Notes under the pieces: model-generated | The model's database searches: none | What the model was told of the DNA's origin: nothing | Seen by the model: only the letters and a program-made list of their open reading frames with translations | Part shown: in pieces, positions 26,910-41,400 of the stretch | Layout of the letters: each line of letters begins with the position of its first letter | Numbering within the stretch: the stretch's first letter is position 1 | Position numbers and translations under genes: made by a program | Origin: Thermococcus cleftensis | GTDB taxonomy: Archaea > Methanobacteriota_B > Thermococci > Thermococcales > Thermococcaceae | Direction of reading: 5' to 3' | Length of the DNA: 64,000 bases | Assembly: GCF_000265525.1 (NCBI RefSeq) | Contig: NC_018015.1 | Span: 780,322 to 844,321, forward strand

Positions 26910-28023
26910 TGACAACACCCTTGTAGTACCTTTCAAGCTGATTTGCAACATTGTCCCAGTCATACCTACGGGCGTATGAAACGGAAGGACGCCTCATGCG
27001 GTGAGAGTCCTCCCATACTAATAAGAGTTTCCTCGCGAAGTCAAAGGGATCGGGCCGGCTGATGCGGCCGGTCCTCCCATCAACCACCAGGTCCACTGAA
27101 GCGTTCATCGGTGCATCGACGACGACCGCGGGAAGGCCAGCCGCGTTCGCTTCCAGCACGGCTATTCCGAACCCCTCCCTGAGGGAGGGAAACGCGAACA
27201 CGCGGGAGGATTTCACCACCGACACGACCTCCTCAAAAGTTGGGAGAAAACCGAGAAAGTCCACGTTCCGCTCGACCCCAAGTTCTCTAGCCATTCTTTC
27301 GAGCTTTTCCCTCTGCGGACCGTCCCCAACTATTCCGACCCGGAACGATGGAACTTCACGTAGTATCAGGCGCAGGGCCCTGAGGAGAAGTTCCAGGTTC
27401 TTGTGCTCGATGAGCCTGCCGACGAAGACGGCATCGTACCTCAGTTCGGGGTGGGGTTCAACGGAGCGGATAAACTCGAAATCTATCCCGTTGGGGACGA
27501 GGCCAAAGTTGAGCCTCCTCAACCCCTTAAGCCTGCGCAGTGTGTGTAGGGAAACGGCGAGGTGATTTTCCGTCAGCTTCAAAAGATTTCTCTCAAGGGC
27601 TCCTCCAACGGAAGACCCCGTGGTAAGGTACTCGTTCCAGTACTCCCCCCAGTACTCGTGCCAGGTTATCACGAAGGCCCCGGAGCCGCTGAACTTCCAC
27701 CTGGAGGGGTAGGCGTGAAGGTAAGGAAATTCCTGGCAGTCCACGACGTCGTAGGAATCAACCTCGGCCATCAGAAGCCTCCACGAAAAGGACAAGGCCT
27801 CAAGCGGGTTTCTGATGCCCCCACGATAAAGCTCAGCAGGCCTACCCACGCCGTGGACGATTATCCCGTCCCTGTTAATTGCACCGCCCCTTCCCCACCA
27901 GTTGAAGGTGTACCAGTGAACCTCGTGCTTCCTGGCCAGTCTCTTACCCAGCTCGTAGAGCCTGCGCTCAACGCCACCTTTGACCTCCGGGTAAAGGGCG
28001 TCGTATATGAAGGCTATCCTCAT
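26899..28023 (-). CDS. GT4-family glycosyltransferase
   Basis: A 374-residue GT-B enzyme. The N-terminus MRIAFIYDALYPEVKGGVERRLYELGKRL is the glycine-rich acceptor loop. AVFVGRLIEHKNLELLLRAL and REGFGIAVLEANAAGLPAVVV are the donor-side motifs. It is probably one step of lipid-linked oligosaccharide assembly together with the next two genes. The start at 28023 (GTGGGGAGAGCTGGGA upstream) is preferred over a 22-residue extension without a ribosome-binding site. It is divergent from aglB, with a 137-base gap between the two. Confidence 0.92.
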   Translation of the reverse strand: MRIAFIYDALYPEVKGGVERRLYELGKRLARKHEVHWYTFNWWGRGGAINRDGIIVHGVGRPAELYRGGIRNPLEALSFSWRLLMAEVDSYDVVDCQEFPYLHAYPSRWKFSGSGAFVITWHEYWGEYWNEYLTTGSSVGGALERNLLKLTENHLAVSLHTLRRLKGLRRLNFGLVPNGIDFEFIRSVEPHPELRYDAVFVGRLIEHKNLELLLRALRLILREVPSFRVGIVGDGPQREKLERMARELGVERNVDFLGFLPTFEEVVSVVKSSRVFAFPSLREGFGIAVLEANAAGLPAVVVDAPMNASVDLVVDGRTGRISRPDPFDFARKLLLVWEDSHRMRRPSVSYARRYDWDNVANQLERYYKGVVNGA

Positions 28024-28092
28024 TCCCAGCTCTCCCCACTTGATAGTAAATTCCGATTTAAAAATCTGCCTAATGGAGTGCCAGCACAAGAC

Positions 28093-28101
28093 TTTTTAAT
28101 A
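28093..28101 (+). promoter_or_regulatory. TATA box of aglB
   Basis: TTTTTAATA predicts a start near 28123 and a leader of roughly 37 bases before the GGAGG site (28151-28155) and ATG. Confidence 0.6.
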
Positions 28102-28160
28102 CTCCGCCGGAAGGTATCCCCGTGGGGATCCAGGTGAAGGGATCTAAAAGGGAGGCAGTG

Positions 28161-30488
28161 ATGGACAAACTCACCGGACTGATGAAAACGAAGTATATCC
28201 TTCCTGTTTTAGTCATCACTGCCCTTATCCTCCGTCTGATACCCCTGAGGCTTAAATACTTCCTGGGCTACGATACCTACTTTCATGCAGCGTACGTTGA
28301 GTACTCCGCAACAATGGGAAAATGGGTGAACTTCTTCCCCTACGCCAACGCACCCTGGGGAATGCTAATCGACCAGTTTCACCCGAAGGGATTCTGGATA
28401 ACACCGTTCTACCTGTACAAACTGCTCTCCCCCCTGGGGCTTTCCATCGATGAAGCCTTTCGAGTCACCCCCGCCGTGGTGGGTACCGCGACCGTCGTCC
28501 TTATCTACTTCGCCATTAAAAGCCTGTACGGCGAGAGAGAGGCAGGGCTCTCCGCCATATTCCTGGCGATTTCCTTCGGACACATCTTCCGCTCAATGGC
28601 GAACTACTACCGCGGCGACAACTACCTCCTGCTCTGGTACGCCCTGGCGCTCCTTGGAATCGGTTTGGCGCTCTCTCCAAAGATCAAAGGCGAGCCCGGA
28701 GACAGGAGGCTCGTTTTCTATCTAATCCCCGGGCTCGTGGCTGGGCTCGCGGCCGGATTCTGGAGCGCCTACTACCTGATATTCGTTTTCCTGCTCGCCA
28801 ACGCCGCATTCCTTACCCTGGAGGCGCTGATTCTTCAGGAGGACTGGGCATTCGCCGATTCCATCTCCCTAACCGCGGCCGCCGCGGCCGGCGCCCTGAT
28901 GGCAAACTTCCTCGGCGCCCGAGTAGGCTACGGAATGTTCGGTTGGAACCGTCCTGACGGAATGGCGGTGGCTGAAAAGCTCGGCCTGGAGTTCGGATTG
29001 GTGAAGGACGCGTTTCTCCTCGCTTATCTGAAATACGCCGTGCCCCTCCTGATACTCGCGACGGTCGTTCTGCTCGCGGCTTCCCGCCTGCTCAAAGACC
29101 CGCGGAGTAGAATATCCCTAATAGTGGTTCTTCTGCTGGGAGTGGCGGCCGTTGGGGTTCACTACAGGGGATTAGTTGAGGAAACGTTCCTGGCTTTCCT
29201 CCAGCGGTTCGGGGACGGGGCCATCGCGGAGACCCAGAGGACGTCCCTGAGGGACGTCTGGATTTCATACGGAACCCTCCTTTTAGCTGTCCCGTTCTTC
29301 ACACTCCGCCTGAGGCCCTCAAGGGCCAGGGCAGCGGACTTCATCGTCCTGAGCTTCGCGATTCCGGGGTTTATAATGATGGCCCTCTGGGCCAGATTCC
29401 TCTTCATCGGCTCGCTGGCCGTGGCGGTTCTGGCGGGAATCGGAGCGGTAGAGCTGATCGAGTTCCTGGAAGAGATGAGGGCCGTACCCAAGAAACACGC
29501 CGCCGCTGCCCTCATAGTGCTCCTGACTGTACCGACGGGCATTTTGGACCTCCAGAACACGTTGAACGCACGGCCCTTCGTGGACGAAAACTGGGAGAGG
29601 GCGCTCGTGAAGCTGGGAGAGCTATCCAACGGCAACGACGTCGTCCTGACCTGGTGGGACCAGGGTTACTGGGTGACGTACTTCTCCCACAGGGCCACCC
29701 CTTCCAAGGGCGTGCCCGATGAGCTCACGGCCCGGTACTACCTTGGCATGGTGAGCAAGGACGAGCTGATGAACCTCGGCGTTGATTACGTGATTGTCTC
29801 CTACGACACCGTCCTCAAGTTCCCGGCGGTGCTGGAAACGGCGGGGGTTCCCCCTAAGGACTACCCGATGGTGCCCATTCCACTCGTGGAGCAGGTTGGA
29901 GGAGCGTTCCTCTTCGAAAGGGAGGGATACTCCATATCGGCCAAGCCCAGGGGCGACCACTGGGAGGTAGTGGTAGCGGTAGGGGAGAGCAGGTTCTCCC
30001 CCAAGAAAGCATTCGTTGAAGACGCCGCAGGGGTCAGGGGAATGAACGTCACGGGGGCCCAGAAGGCGGACGCCTACGTGTACCTCAACCTGAACTACGG
30101 CTACGCGGTGCTGATGAACGGCAGGGCATTCAACACGACCCTCGCCAGGCTGATGTTCACGGAGAGGGCACCAAACTACCGCCTGGTTTACTCGGACGGA
30201 GGATACATAAAGATTTTCAGATTCGAACACCCCAACGTGGCCGTCGTTTCCAGGGAAGGAAAGATTATCCTGGAGTTCACGAACGCCACTGGAACGTACC
30301 TGACCATCACGGGTTTCCTGGACAACGGGAGGGTGGTTTTTGACAGGCGTTACAAAGTCGAGAAAGCCGACGAGTTCTACCTCCCTGACCAGCTGAACGG
30401 GAGTGTTGTGATACGATACACGTACTGGGGAAATGGAAAGGTACTGGATAGGGGCACCTTCCGACTTGACGACACCTGGCAGCAGTGA
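28161..30488 (+). CDS. aglB: Oligosaccharyltransferase AglB/STT3 (short type)
   Basis: A 775-residue protein with about 13 helices, then a periplasmic-side C-terminal domain. Visible family motifs are GYDTYFHAAY (first acidic motif), YYRGDNYLLL (second acidic motif), IAETQRT and WWDQG (residues 498-502), the hallmark of STT3/AglB. It transfers the lipid-linked glycan onto Asn in N-x-S/T sequons outside the cell membrane. GGAGG is five bases before the ATG at 28161. An upstream GTG at 28122 coincides with the expected mRNA start. The glycosyltransferase trio is divergent beside it, and the sequon-rich giant proteins here are plausible substrates. Confidence 0.93.
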   Translation: MDKLTGLMKTKYILPVLVITALILRLIPLRLKYFLGYDTYFHAAYVEYSATMGKWVNFFPYANAPWGMLIDQFHPKGFWITPFYLYKLLSPLGLSIDEAFRVTPAVVGTATVVLIYFAIKSLYGEREAGLSAIFLAISFGHIFRSMANYYRGDNYLLLWYALALLGIGLALSPKIKGEPGDRRLVFYLIPGLVAGLAAGFWSAYYLIFVFLLANAAFLTLEALILQEDWAFADSISLTAAAAAGALMANFLGARVGYGMFGWNRPDGMAVAEKLGLEFGLVKDAFLLAYLKYAVPLLILATVVLLAASRLLKDPRSRISLIVVLLLGVAAVGVHYRGLVEETFLAFLQRFGDGAIAETQRTSLRDVWISYGTLLLAVPFFTLRLRPSRARAADFIVLSFAIPGFIMMALWARFLFIGSLAVAVLAGIGAVELIEFLEEMRAVPKKHAAAALIVLLTVPTGILDLQNTLNARPFVDENWERALVKLGELSNGNDVVLTWWDQGYWVTYFSHRATPSKGVPDELTARYYLGMVSKDELMNLGVDYVIVSYDTVLKFPAVLETAGVPPKDYPMVPIPLVEQVGGAFLFEREGYSISAKPRGDHWEVVVAVGESRFSPKKAFVEDAAGVRGMNVTGAQKADAYVYLNLNYGYAVLMNGRAFNTTLARLMFTERAPNYRLVYSDGGYIKIFRFEHPNVAVVSREGKIILEFTNATGTYLTITGFLDNGRVVFDRRYKVEKADEFYLPDQLNGSVVIRYTYWGNGKVLDRGTFRLDDTWQQ

Positions 30489-30518
30489 ACTTTTAAACCC
30501 AACCCCATTTCTCCATTC

Positions 30519-31337
30519 ATGAAGGGCAAAATCGGCATAATCTTCGACATGGACGGCGTCCTTTACAGGGGAAACGAGCCGGTTGAAGGTTCCCGCGAGC
30601 TGATAAACTTTCTAAAGGAGAAAGGGATCCCCTTCATCTTCCTGACCAACAATTCTACCAAGGACCCCTCCATGTACCGCGAGAAGCTCCTTTTCATGGG
30701 CATCGACGTTCCGGAAGAAGTCATAGTCACCTCCGGCCTGGCGACGAGGCTCTACATGGAGAGGCACTTCAAGCCAGGAAAAATATTTGTGATCGGCGGC
30801 GAAGGACTGCAGGTGGAAATGGAGCGCCTCGGCTGGGGAATCATGGGCATCGAAGAGGCCAGAAAAGGTGCCTGGAAGGAAGTTGAATACGTCGTCGTCG
30901 GCCTCGACCCGGGTTTAACCTACGAGAAGCTCAAGTACGGGACGCTGGCGATACGGAACGGGGCGCGCTTTATAGGCACGAACCCGGACACGACCTACCC
31001 CGCTGAGGAGGGCCTCTACCCCGGGGCGGGCTCAATAATAGCGGCGCTGAAGGCATCTACAGATGCTGATCCCCTCATAATAGGAAAGCCCAACGAACCC
31101 GTTTACGAGGTCGTCAGGGAGAAGCTCGGCAACGTCGATGAAATATGGATGATAGGAGACAGGCTCGACACCGACGTCCTCTTCGCCAAACGCTTTGGAA
31201 TGAAGGCGGCGATGGTGCTAACCGGGGTCAGCACGCTGGAGGACGTGGAGAGAATGGGAATCAAACCGGACCTGGTCCTGCCCAGCGTTGCTGAACTGAA
31301 GGAATACCTCAAAACCCTGCTGGAGGAAAAAGAATGA
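30519..31337 (+). CDS. HAD-IIA hydrolase (NagD-like phosphatase)
   Basis: A 272-residue protein. Motif I is IIFDMDGVLY (Asp10/Asp12), motif II is FLTNNST, and later come IGKPNEPV and MIGDRLDTDVLFAK for the Mg site. This is the NagD/4-nitrophenylphosphatase class, which dephosphorylates small sugar or nucleotide phosphates. A TATA (CTTTTAAAC, about 30488-30496) lies 23 bases before the ATG with no clear Shine-Dalgarno, so the mRNA is probably leaderless. The stop overlaps the next gene's start by four bases. Confidence 0.9.
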   Translation: MKGKIGIIFDMDGVLYRGNEPVEGSRELINFLKEKGIPFIFLTNNSTKDPSMYREKLLFMGIDVPEEVIVTSGLATRLYMERHFKPGKIFVIGGEGLQVEMERLGWGIMGIEEARKGAWKEVEYVVVGLDPGLTYEKLKYGTLAIRNGARFIGTNPDTTYPAEEGLYPGAGSIIAALKASTDADPLIIGKPNEPVYEVVREKLGNVDEIWMIGDRLDTDVLFAKRFGMKAAMVLTGVSTLEDVERMGIKPDLVLPSVAELKEYLKTLLEEKE

Positions 31338-31768
31338 GGCTCGACGAGCTTCTCGAAAGGCTTATCTGGCAGGAGAACGAGCTGTACAACCTCCACAAGC
31401 TCGGGGAAACCTTCGCGACCTTCGAGAGGCCCGAGATGACGGAAACCTTCAGGCTGATGGCAGAGGAAGAGCTGAGACACCGCAGAACGCTCGAAGGAAT
31501 GCTCTCAAAGGGAAGCCTGAAGGAAACCGCGGTCATAGACTACTTAGATTCGCTGTCCCTCGAGCCGATGCTGAGCGACGAGAGGGCAAAACCTGAAAGC
31601 CTTGAGGAGCTGATTCTCGAAGCATTGATAAGGGAGAAGCACGCCTACGAACTCTACACGAGACTGGCAGAGATTCTGGACGGTTCTCTAAGCCACATAT
31701 TCAAGATGATGGCGGGAGAAGAGCTGAAGCACGGCTACCGACTCAAGCTGCTCTACGAGTCGCTTTGA
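31334..31768 (+). CDS. Ferritin-like diiron/rubrerythrin-type protein
   Basis: A 144-residue, four-helix protein with E-x-x-x-H pairs typical of the ferritin-like fold: ENELYNLH, EEELRHRRTLE, EKHAYELY and EELKHGYRL. It probably binds two irons and acts in peroxide or oxygen handling or iron storage, though no rubredoxin domain is present. ATGA overlaps the HAD stop. The gap of 189 bases after it carries the promoter of the reductase gene. Confidence 0.82.
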   Translation: MRLDELLERLIWQENELYNLHKLGETFATFERPEMTETFRLMAEEELRHRRTLEGMLSKGSLKETAVIDYLDSLSLEPMLSDERAKPESLEELILEALIREKHAYELYTRLAEILDGSLSHIFKMMAGEELKHGYRLKLLYESL

Positions 31769-31870
31769 AATATGGACAAATTATCCGACACCCCCCTTTT
31801 CTACTGCTTCACACCGAAGGCAAAGTCACCGGGATAAATTCGTCACCGTGGCAACTTGAGTCGGGGCAAG

Positions 31871-34678
<2,808 letters not shown>

Positions 34679-34810
34679 CCCCCCACATTTCTTGATTTTA
34701 ACATTTTCCTGCCAACGGAGGCTTTTTAAGTCCGCAGATTTAACTTCTACCCATCACCCAAAACCTTAAGTCGTGGCCTTCAAAAACCCCCGATATTCGG
34801 AGGTGTTGAT

Positions 34811-35275
34811 ATGGACAAGGTTTACCTCACCTGGTGGCAGGTGGACAGGGCAGTGTTCGCGCTCGCTGACGAGCTTAGAAAGCACTTCATGCCAGATGTA
34901 ATAGTCGGGGTGGCGAGGGGAGGGCTAATTCCGGCCGTGAGGCTGAGCCACATCCTCGGCGACCTTGAGGTCAAGGTCATCGACGTCAAGTTCTACAAGG
35001 ACATTGAGGAGAGAATGGAGAAGCCGGTCATAACGATTCCGCTCCACGGCTCGCTTGAGGGCAAGAAGGTTGTCATCGTTGATGACGTCAGCGACACCGG
35101 GAAGACCCTCGAAATCGTCATCGAAGAGGTGAAGAAGGCCGGGGCGAAGGAGGTAAAGGTCGCCTGCCTCAGCATGAAGCCCTGGACGAAGGTCGTGCCT
35201 GACTTCTACGTTTTCAGAACCGACAAGTGGATAGTCTTTCCCTGGGAGGAGTTCCCGGTCGTTGTGAGGGAGTGA
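34811..35275 (+). CDS. Purine phosphoribosyltransferase-like protein
   Basis: A 154-residue type I phosphoribosyltransferase. PDVIVGVARGGLIPAVRLS and the PRPP-binding loop VVIVDDVSDTGKT are complete. It probably salvages xanthine, guanine or hypoxanthine by transfer of ribose-5-phosphate from PRPP. The ATG follows GGAGGTGTTGAT, and CTTTTTAAG (about 34723) is a TATA candidate. Exact base specificity is not visible. Confidence 0.85.
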   Translation: MDKVYLTWWQVDRAVFALADELRKHFMPDVIVGVARGGLIPAVRLSHILGDLEVKVIDVKFYKDIEERMEKPVITIPLHGSLEGKKVVIVDDVSDTGKTLEIVIEEVKKAGAKEVKVACLSMKPWTKVVPDFYVFRTDKWIVFPWEEFPVVVRE

Positions 35276-35417
35276 ACTTTTGTTGTTATTAAAGCTGGCT
35301 TCTTTTTTATTTTTATTATTGCTTCACACAACAATATACTGTCTAATGTTCAGCAAAATTTTTATACTTTTATTATAAGAATATAAAGATAAAAACTAAC
35401 ATATGGGAGGGTATCCT

Positions 35418-38400
35418 ATGAATAAAAAAAATAGAAGTGCGCTTATTTTGTTGATACTTATTTTTAGTTTAGTTAGCCCTCTAGTAAAGTTGGCTCTCGC
35501 TACTAGCATAACCCTTGAGATATACAATGTAAACAATTTACCCCTGCCAGGTCCAGGGACTATATATGTGAGTATTTATGATGAAAATTGGAACGAAATA
35601 CCTTCCTCTCCTGTATCCGCACATGTATATGGGGGAGAGTCCTTCAAATCCATCTATGTATCGGATAGCAGCATCATAGACGGAAATGTGTATTACTTTG
35701 TAGTGTTCTTTGTAAACGATGATGATACCCTTGAACTGGAATTATGGACAATTGCCGGATACTATGTCTATTCTGGTGGTAGTATCCCTCTAGAACGAGA
35801 TGAACCATATATAACTGGGATTAGTGTATCAAGTTATGACGTCAATCCGGGAGAAACAATAAGAGTCGATGTAACAGTCAACAACCCAAATGAATACTAC
35901 GATATCCCCACACGGGTACATGTAAGAATTGATAAAGATAAATATTCTCCTTATGATTCAGAAAGTTACAGCTCAACTTTAACATTATCTCCGGGAGAGA
36001 GTGAGACATTTACTGTATATATTAATGCTCCACAGGAAGCAGGTGATTATTACATTCACGTCTGGGTAGAGGATACTGATTTTGAACTAGCTACTGATCA
36101 GATAACGTGGAACAGCCTTAACCAAATACATGTCAGGGAAGTCATCAATGCAGAGATCACATCTTTTGACGTTACGGACACAACTCTTACCCCTCCAGAC
36201 GATACCGGAGATGTCGTCGTCCAAGTAAAGAATACAGGTAATGTGAAAACTACATTTCAAGTGGGTCTTGTAGTTTACCCTGCTGGAGGAGGCCCCGAGT
36301 ATATCACAGACTCAACCAGCGTAACACTTGACGCAGGAGAAACCTCGTCATATTTGGATCTTAGTTATGATTACGATGCATTAAACTCAATAGCTGGCCC
36401 TGGAGATTATAATTTGTATGTAATCGTCTATACTGATAGTCCTCTGTCCCCCCTAGCAATTAGTCCAGAAGAAACAGTAACAGTTGAAGAACCTCATCCA
36501 TACTTTGAAATTGTGAGCTTTAGTTTTGACAAAGATGTTTACTATATAGGAGATGACATTACTGCGACGGTCACAATAAAGAACACTGGAACCGTGAGAG
36601 GAACAATCTCAGTGGCGGGGGTCAGCCTCTACATGGACCCCTCTCAGAGTTTTGGAGTGGATGTCTCTAAGACGGATATAACCCTCGACCCTGGACAGGA
36701 GATTACACTAACATTCCACGACAATACCCAGGATATGGGACTTTCTCCTGGTACCTACACTGGGGAAGCTACTGTGTTATGGTATGATGACGGGCAACTA
36801 AAAAGTAACTCCAAAACCATTAGTGATATAGAAATAGAACCACCCAGAGTCTCGTTGACAGTGGATGTATATAACATCTACAAAAAACCCTTACCGCCAA
36901 ATCCGGGGACGATTTACGTGGGGTTATACTCAATATCTGGAGATTCATGGTCATACATAACGGAACAACAAGTATCGTTTAATGGTGGAGAAGATTACGC
37001 GAGTGTGACATTCCCTGATTTGGATCCAAATATCTATTATGGAATCCGAGTGTGGCAAGATCCAGAGGGAGGAGTTAAAGAATTCTGGGGGCAAATGGAG
37101 ATAGGAACATTGTCATCTTCAACGGCTGTAGAGTTTGTTAGAAATACTCTGTATTCTGATCCATCATGGGTAACGTTTGAACCCAATACTGATCTGAATG
37201 CAGGGGACAATGTCCATATCTCAATAAGAGTAGCTAATCCAAGAGCAGAGTCTTTTAGCGGCACGATTAACTTCTATTTAGACAGGGACGGTGAGTATCC
37301 TTATGATTATACTGAACTTGTTGGTATTCCAACGGTATCTCCGGGAACATCCATTACAGTAGACATTGGGGATTTCATGATTCCAGAGGGAGGCACATAT
37401 TATTTCATGTATGAAGTCAACACCTATGTCCCGGGCGTTGGTACAGTACCAAGTGATCAGATTACTGAGTGGGCATATGCATTTGATGCACAAGGACCAG
37501 AAGAAGTAAAGTGGGTCATTATGGTATACTTAGATGGGGATAATAACTTAGAAGGAGCCGCAATTGACGACTTCTTAGAAATGGCCCAAGTTGGTTCCAC
37601 AGAGGACGTTAAGATTGTGGTCTTATTCGATAGAAATATATTTGATGAATCCGCTGATTTTAATTATGATGGGATTCCGGACGGATATAGTAGCGCATAC
37701 GGCAATTGGATAGATACTAAACTCTTCGTAGTCACTAGAGGTATGACACCAACATCTGAAAATGCTCAAGAAGACTGGGGAGAGAGGAACATGGGTGACC
37801 CCCAGACCCTCGTGGAATTCGTGAAGAAAGCCTCCGAACTCTATCCAGGTGCGGAGCATTATGCATTGATTATATGGAACCATGGTGGGGGTTGGGAGTC
37901 CCCAGATGCTCCCTCTCCTGGAACAAAAATCGCATATGAGTCTCCTATATTTCCACAAGATGTAGCCATAGATGAAAATAGCAACGACAAGATAACATTA
38001 AATGAACTCAACGAAGCACTAAGAGAGATAAAGACTAATGGAATACCAATAGATTTACTGGGATTTGATGCCTGTTTGATGCAAATGGCAGAAACACTTG
38101 CAGAGATTCATGATGTGTATCCAAATGCAGTAGTTGTTGGAAGTGAAGAAACCGAACCAGGTTATGGATGGGATTATTCGGCATTCTTGCAGGATCTTGT
38201 AAATGATCCCGTTATGACACCACAAGAACTTGCAAGTGCAATTGTTGAAGCGTACAGGGAATCACTCGAAGGGGAGAGTGATAAGTATACATTATCCTCA
38301 GTTGATCTTAGTAATTTTGATGAACTAATTAATTCAATTAATGCATTTGTTTTAGCTGTTCAAGATTCTACTGAAAGAACATGCCTTGCATATGCTCGTG

Positions 38401-41400
38401 ATAACTCTATCAGATTTGCTGAGGGAATTGCAGACAACTTCTACTATAATCACTACATGGATTTAGGTGATTTCATATACTTAGTATCCACATGTGCATC
38501 TTCCCCAGAAATACAGGAGAAAGCTAATGATGTCCTTACAGCATTAAACAATATAGTAATAGCTAAATGGGATCAAGGTTACGAGCGGAACACATGGGGG
38601 ATTAGCATAGAGCTACCCATAGACTATGGCAGCTTTGGGGAATACTCCTCATGGCATTACGACTACCTCACATTCGCAAGTGAGAGTCAATGGGATGAAT
38701 TCATAAAATGGTTGTATTCTCCAGAGATAATAATAGATGCTCCAGAAAATGGAGATCTCATTGTTAGAGGAGAAGACCTAATCTTTGCTTTCACAGTAGG
38801 TAGATTTGTCCCTATTACGGGGATTTCATATTGTGTCGATGGAAGTTGCACTTCATTGGACGGACCCTTTGAGAGCCCCTACAGTGACGTTATTTGGATC
38901 GACACTTCCAGTTGGGAACCTGGAAGCACTCACGAATTAACAGTTTACGCATGGTTCTACAACACTCCGCCAGAGGACATAAATCAAGCATTGTCTAGTA
39001 GCGTTATAGTGAGAGTAAACAATCCCCCTGCAGTCTCCATAGTGTCTCCAGAAGATTTCCAGCATTTTGCCTCTAATGAGAGCATTTCTGTAACAGTCTC
39101 AGCAGAGGATGTCGAAGGTCTACTGTATGTTGAATTGTATCTCGATGAGGATTTCGTGATCAAATGGACAGATGACCCATATGAGTATGTCGTACCTGCT
39201 TCATCACTATCACCAGGACCCCATACTCTCAAGGCAGTGGCAGTCGACACTGCGGGCCAAAAAGCAGAAGACACCATAACTTTCTATATAGATGAGCCAG
39301 AAATTGATAACAAACCTACCATTGAAATCACTAACAAAGCAGAACTAATATCAACAGAGTTCACAGAAGATGATAACATTGAAGTTTGTGTAAGTGCAGG
39401 AGACGACAATGGCATCACCAAAATAGAATATCATGTCAACGATAAACTAATTAGTACTCACGTTTTCAAAAACGAAACAACAGTAACGGACAACGAGACC
39501 ATACCCTCTCTATACTTGGGAATTGGAAACAACACTATTACGGTTGTTGTATATGACACTTCCGGTCAGTATTCATTAGATTCAGTCACAATAACAGTAG
39601 TGCAACCCAATGAGCCACCTCAAGTCGAAATAATCTCTCCTCAGAACCTACAGCACTTCATCCAGGGGGATTCAATTCCCGTAAACATCTCTGCCACCGA
39701 TGATGGTCACGTTGCATACGTTGAACTGTACCTCGACGGCAACCTAGTCAGAAACTGGACATCAGAACCATACATACATACGATAACGGAGACTTTATCC
39801 ACTGGGGACCACGTTCTCAGAGCCGTTGCGGTTGATGATAGAGGAGCGGGTACAGAAGCTACAGTGACATTCTATGTGGATGCCCCTAACCTTGACAATC
39901 CACCAACGGTTCAGATTGTCAACAAAGAGGAGCTTATCTCAACAGAGTTCGAGATAGGTGATTCAATACAGGTAAATGTCTTGGCGAGCGACGACAAAGG
40001 ACTCACATTAATTGAATACTGGGTCAACGGAAATAGGACAATTTCCCATTGTGTCAATGGTACATCTACCCAAGACAATGCCACAATACCATCAAACTAC
40101 CTCAAAGAAGGGAATAACACCATTGATGTCATAGTTTATGATACCGAAAACAACAAAGCCATAGACACAGTCACAGTTCATGTAAGAGCGGACGAACCGC
40201 CAACCGTCGAGATTACGTCGCCTCAGAATTACCAACACTTCAAGCAGGGCGACCCAATACCTATAAACGTATTAGCAACGGATGTTGAGGGAATAAAGTA
40301 CGTTGAGCTTTACCTAGACGGAAATCTTATTAAGAACTGGACATCTGGGCCATACGAGTATACAATAACTGAAACACTCTCGGCTGGTCCTCACACTCTA
40401 AAGGCAATCGCAGTTGATACAGTGGGGCAGAAAGTGGAAGACACAATTGTGTTCTATATCGATCCATCAGAAGATAACGTTCCCACCGTACAGATTACAA
40501 ACAAAGAAGACTTGACATCAAAGGAGTTCACACAGAGTGACACTATAATGGTGACTGTAAGCGCCCAAGATGAAAATGGTCTGGCAAGGATTGAATATTG
40601 GGTAAACGAAAAGCTAGTAACCACACACAACGTGAACACCACGTCAATAACAGACATAACATCACTCTCTGGCAAGATCTTTGCCCCAGGTGAGAACATC
40701 CTTACGGTGGTTGCATACAACAAACTCGGTTACTTCAACTACGATTCTGTAGTCATCAAAATCTCCAAAGATGACCCCCCCACAATCGATCTGATAGCCC
40801 CAGCAAACGGGACCCGGATATCCCGTGGAGTCCTCCTAAACGTGAGTGCCACCCTAATGGATGACCATGGAGTTACAAAACTTGAGATATATTTAGACTC
40901 TGTGGCCATGAGCAACCTGATTGACTCAGTAGAGATACCAAACATGACATCATATACTTACACAAACACATTAAACACTTCCAAATGGTCAGTAGGCATA
41001 CACACAATAATACTCTTGGCCACCGACACCAGCAATCAAAAATCCAAGATAACCGTAAAAATAAAGATAAGCGGACCCAGTATAGATGAATACGATGATA
41101 ACATTAACAGTGCGGACAAAGTCTACTTCGTCTTCAATAACGTGGGCACACCAGATGCATTTTCAGTATCTCAGTACCTATCACGCACAGTTCCACTAAG
41201 CGTCAGAACAATCTCAAAGCCGGTCAGCGAATTTGACCTGAATGAAGTTACATCCAGTGATGTTGTGATTTCCGTCGGAGGCCCACTTGTGAATCCTGTA
41301 ACTGCACAGTACGAGGACATTGCACCAGTTCACATGGTCCTTGATGGACGGACGATAACAATAGTTTCTCCTCAGGGCAACGTTACGTGGACTGCTCCAA

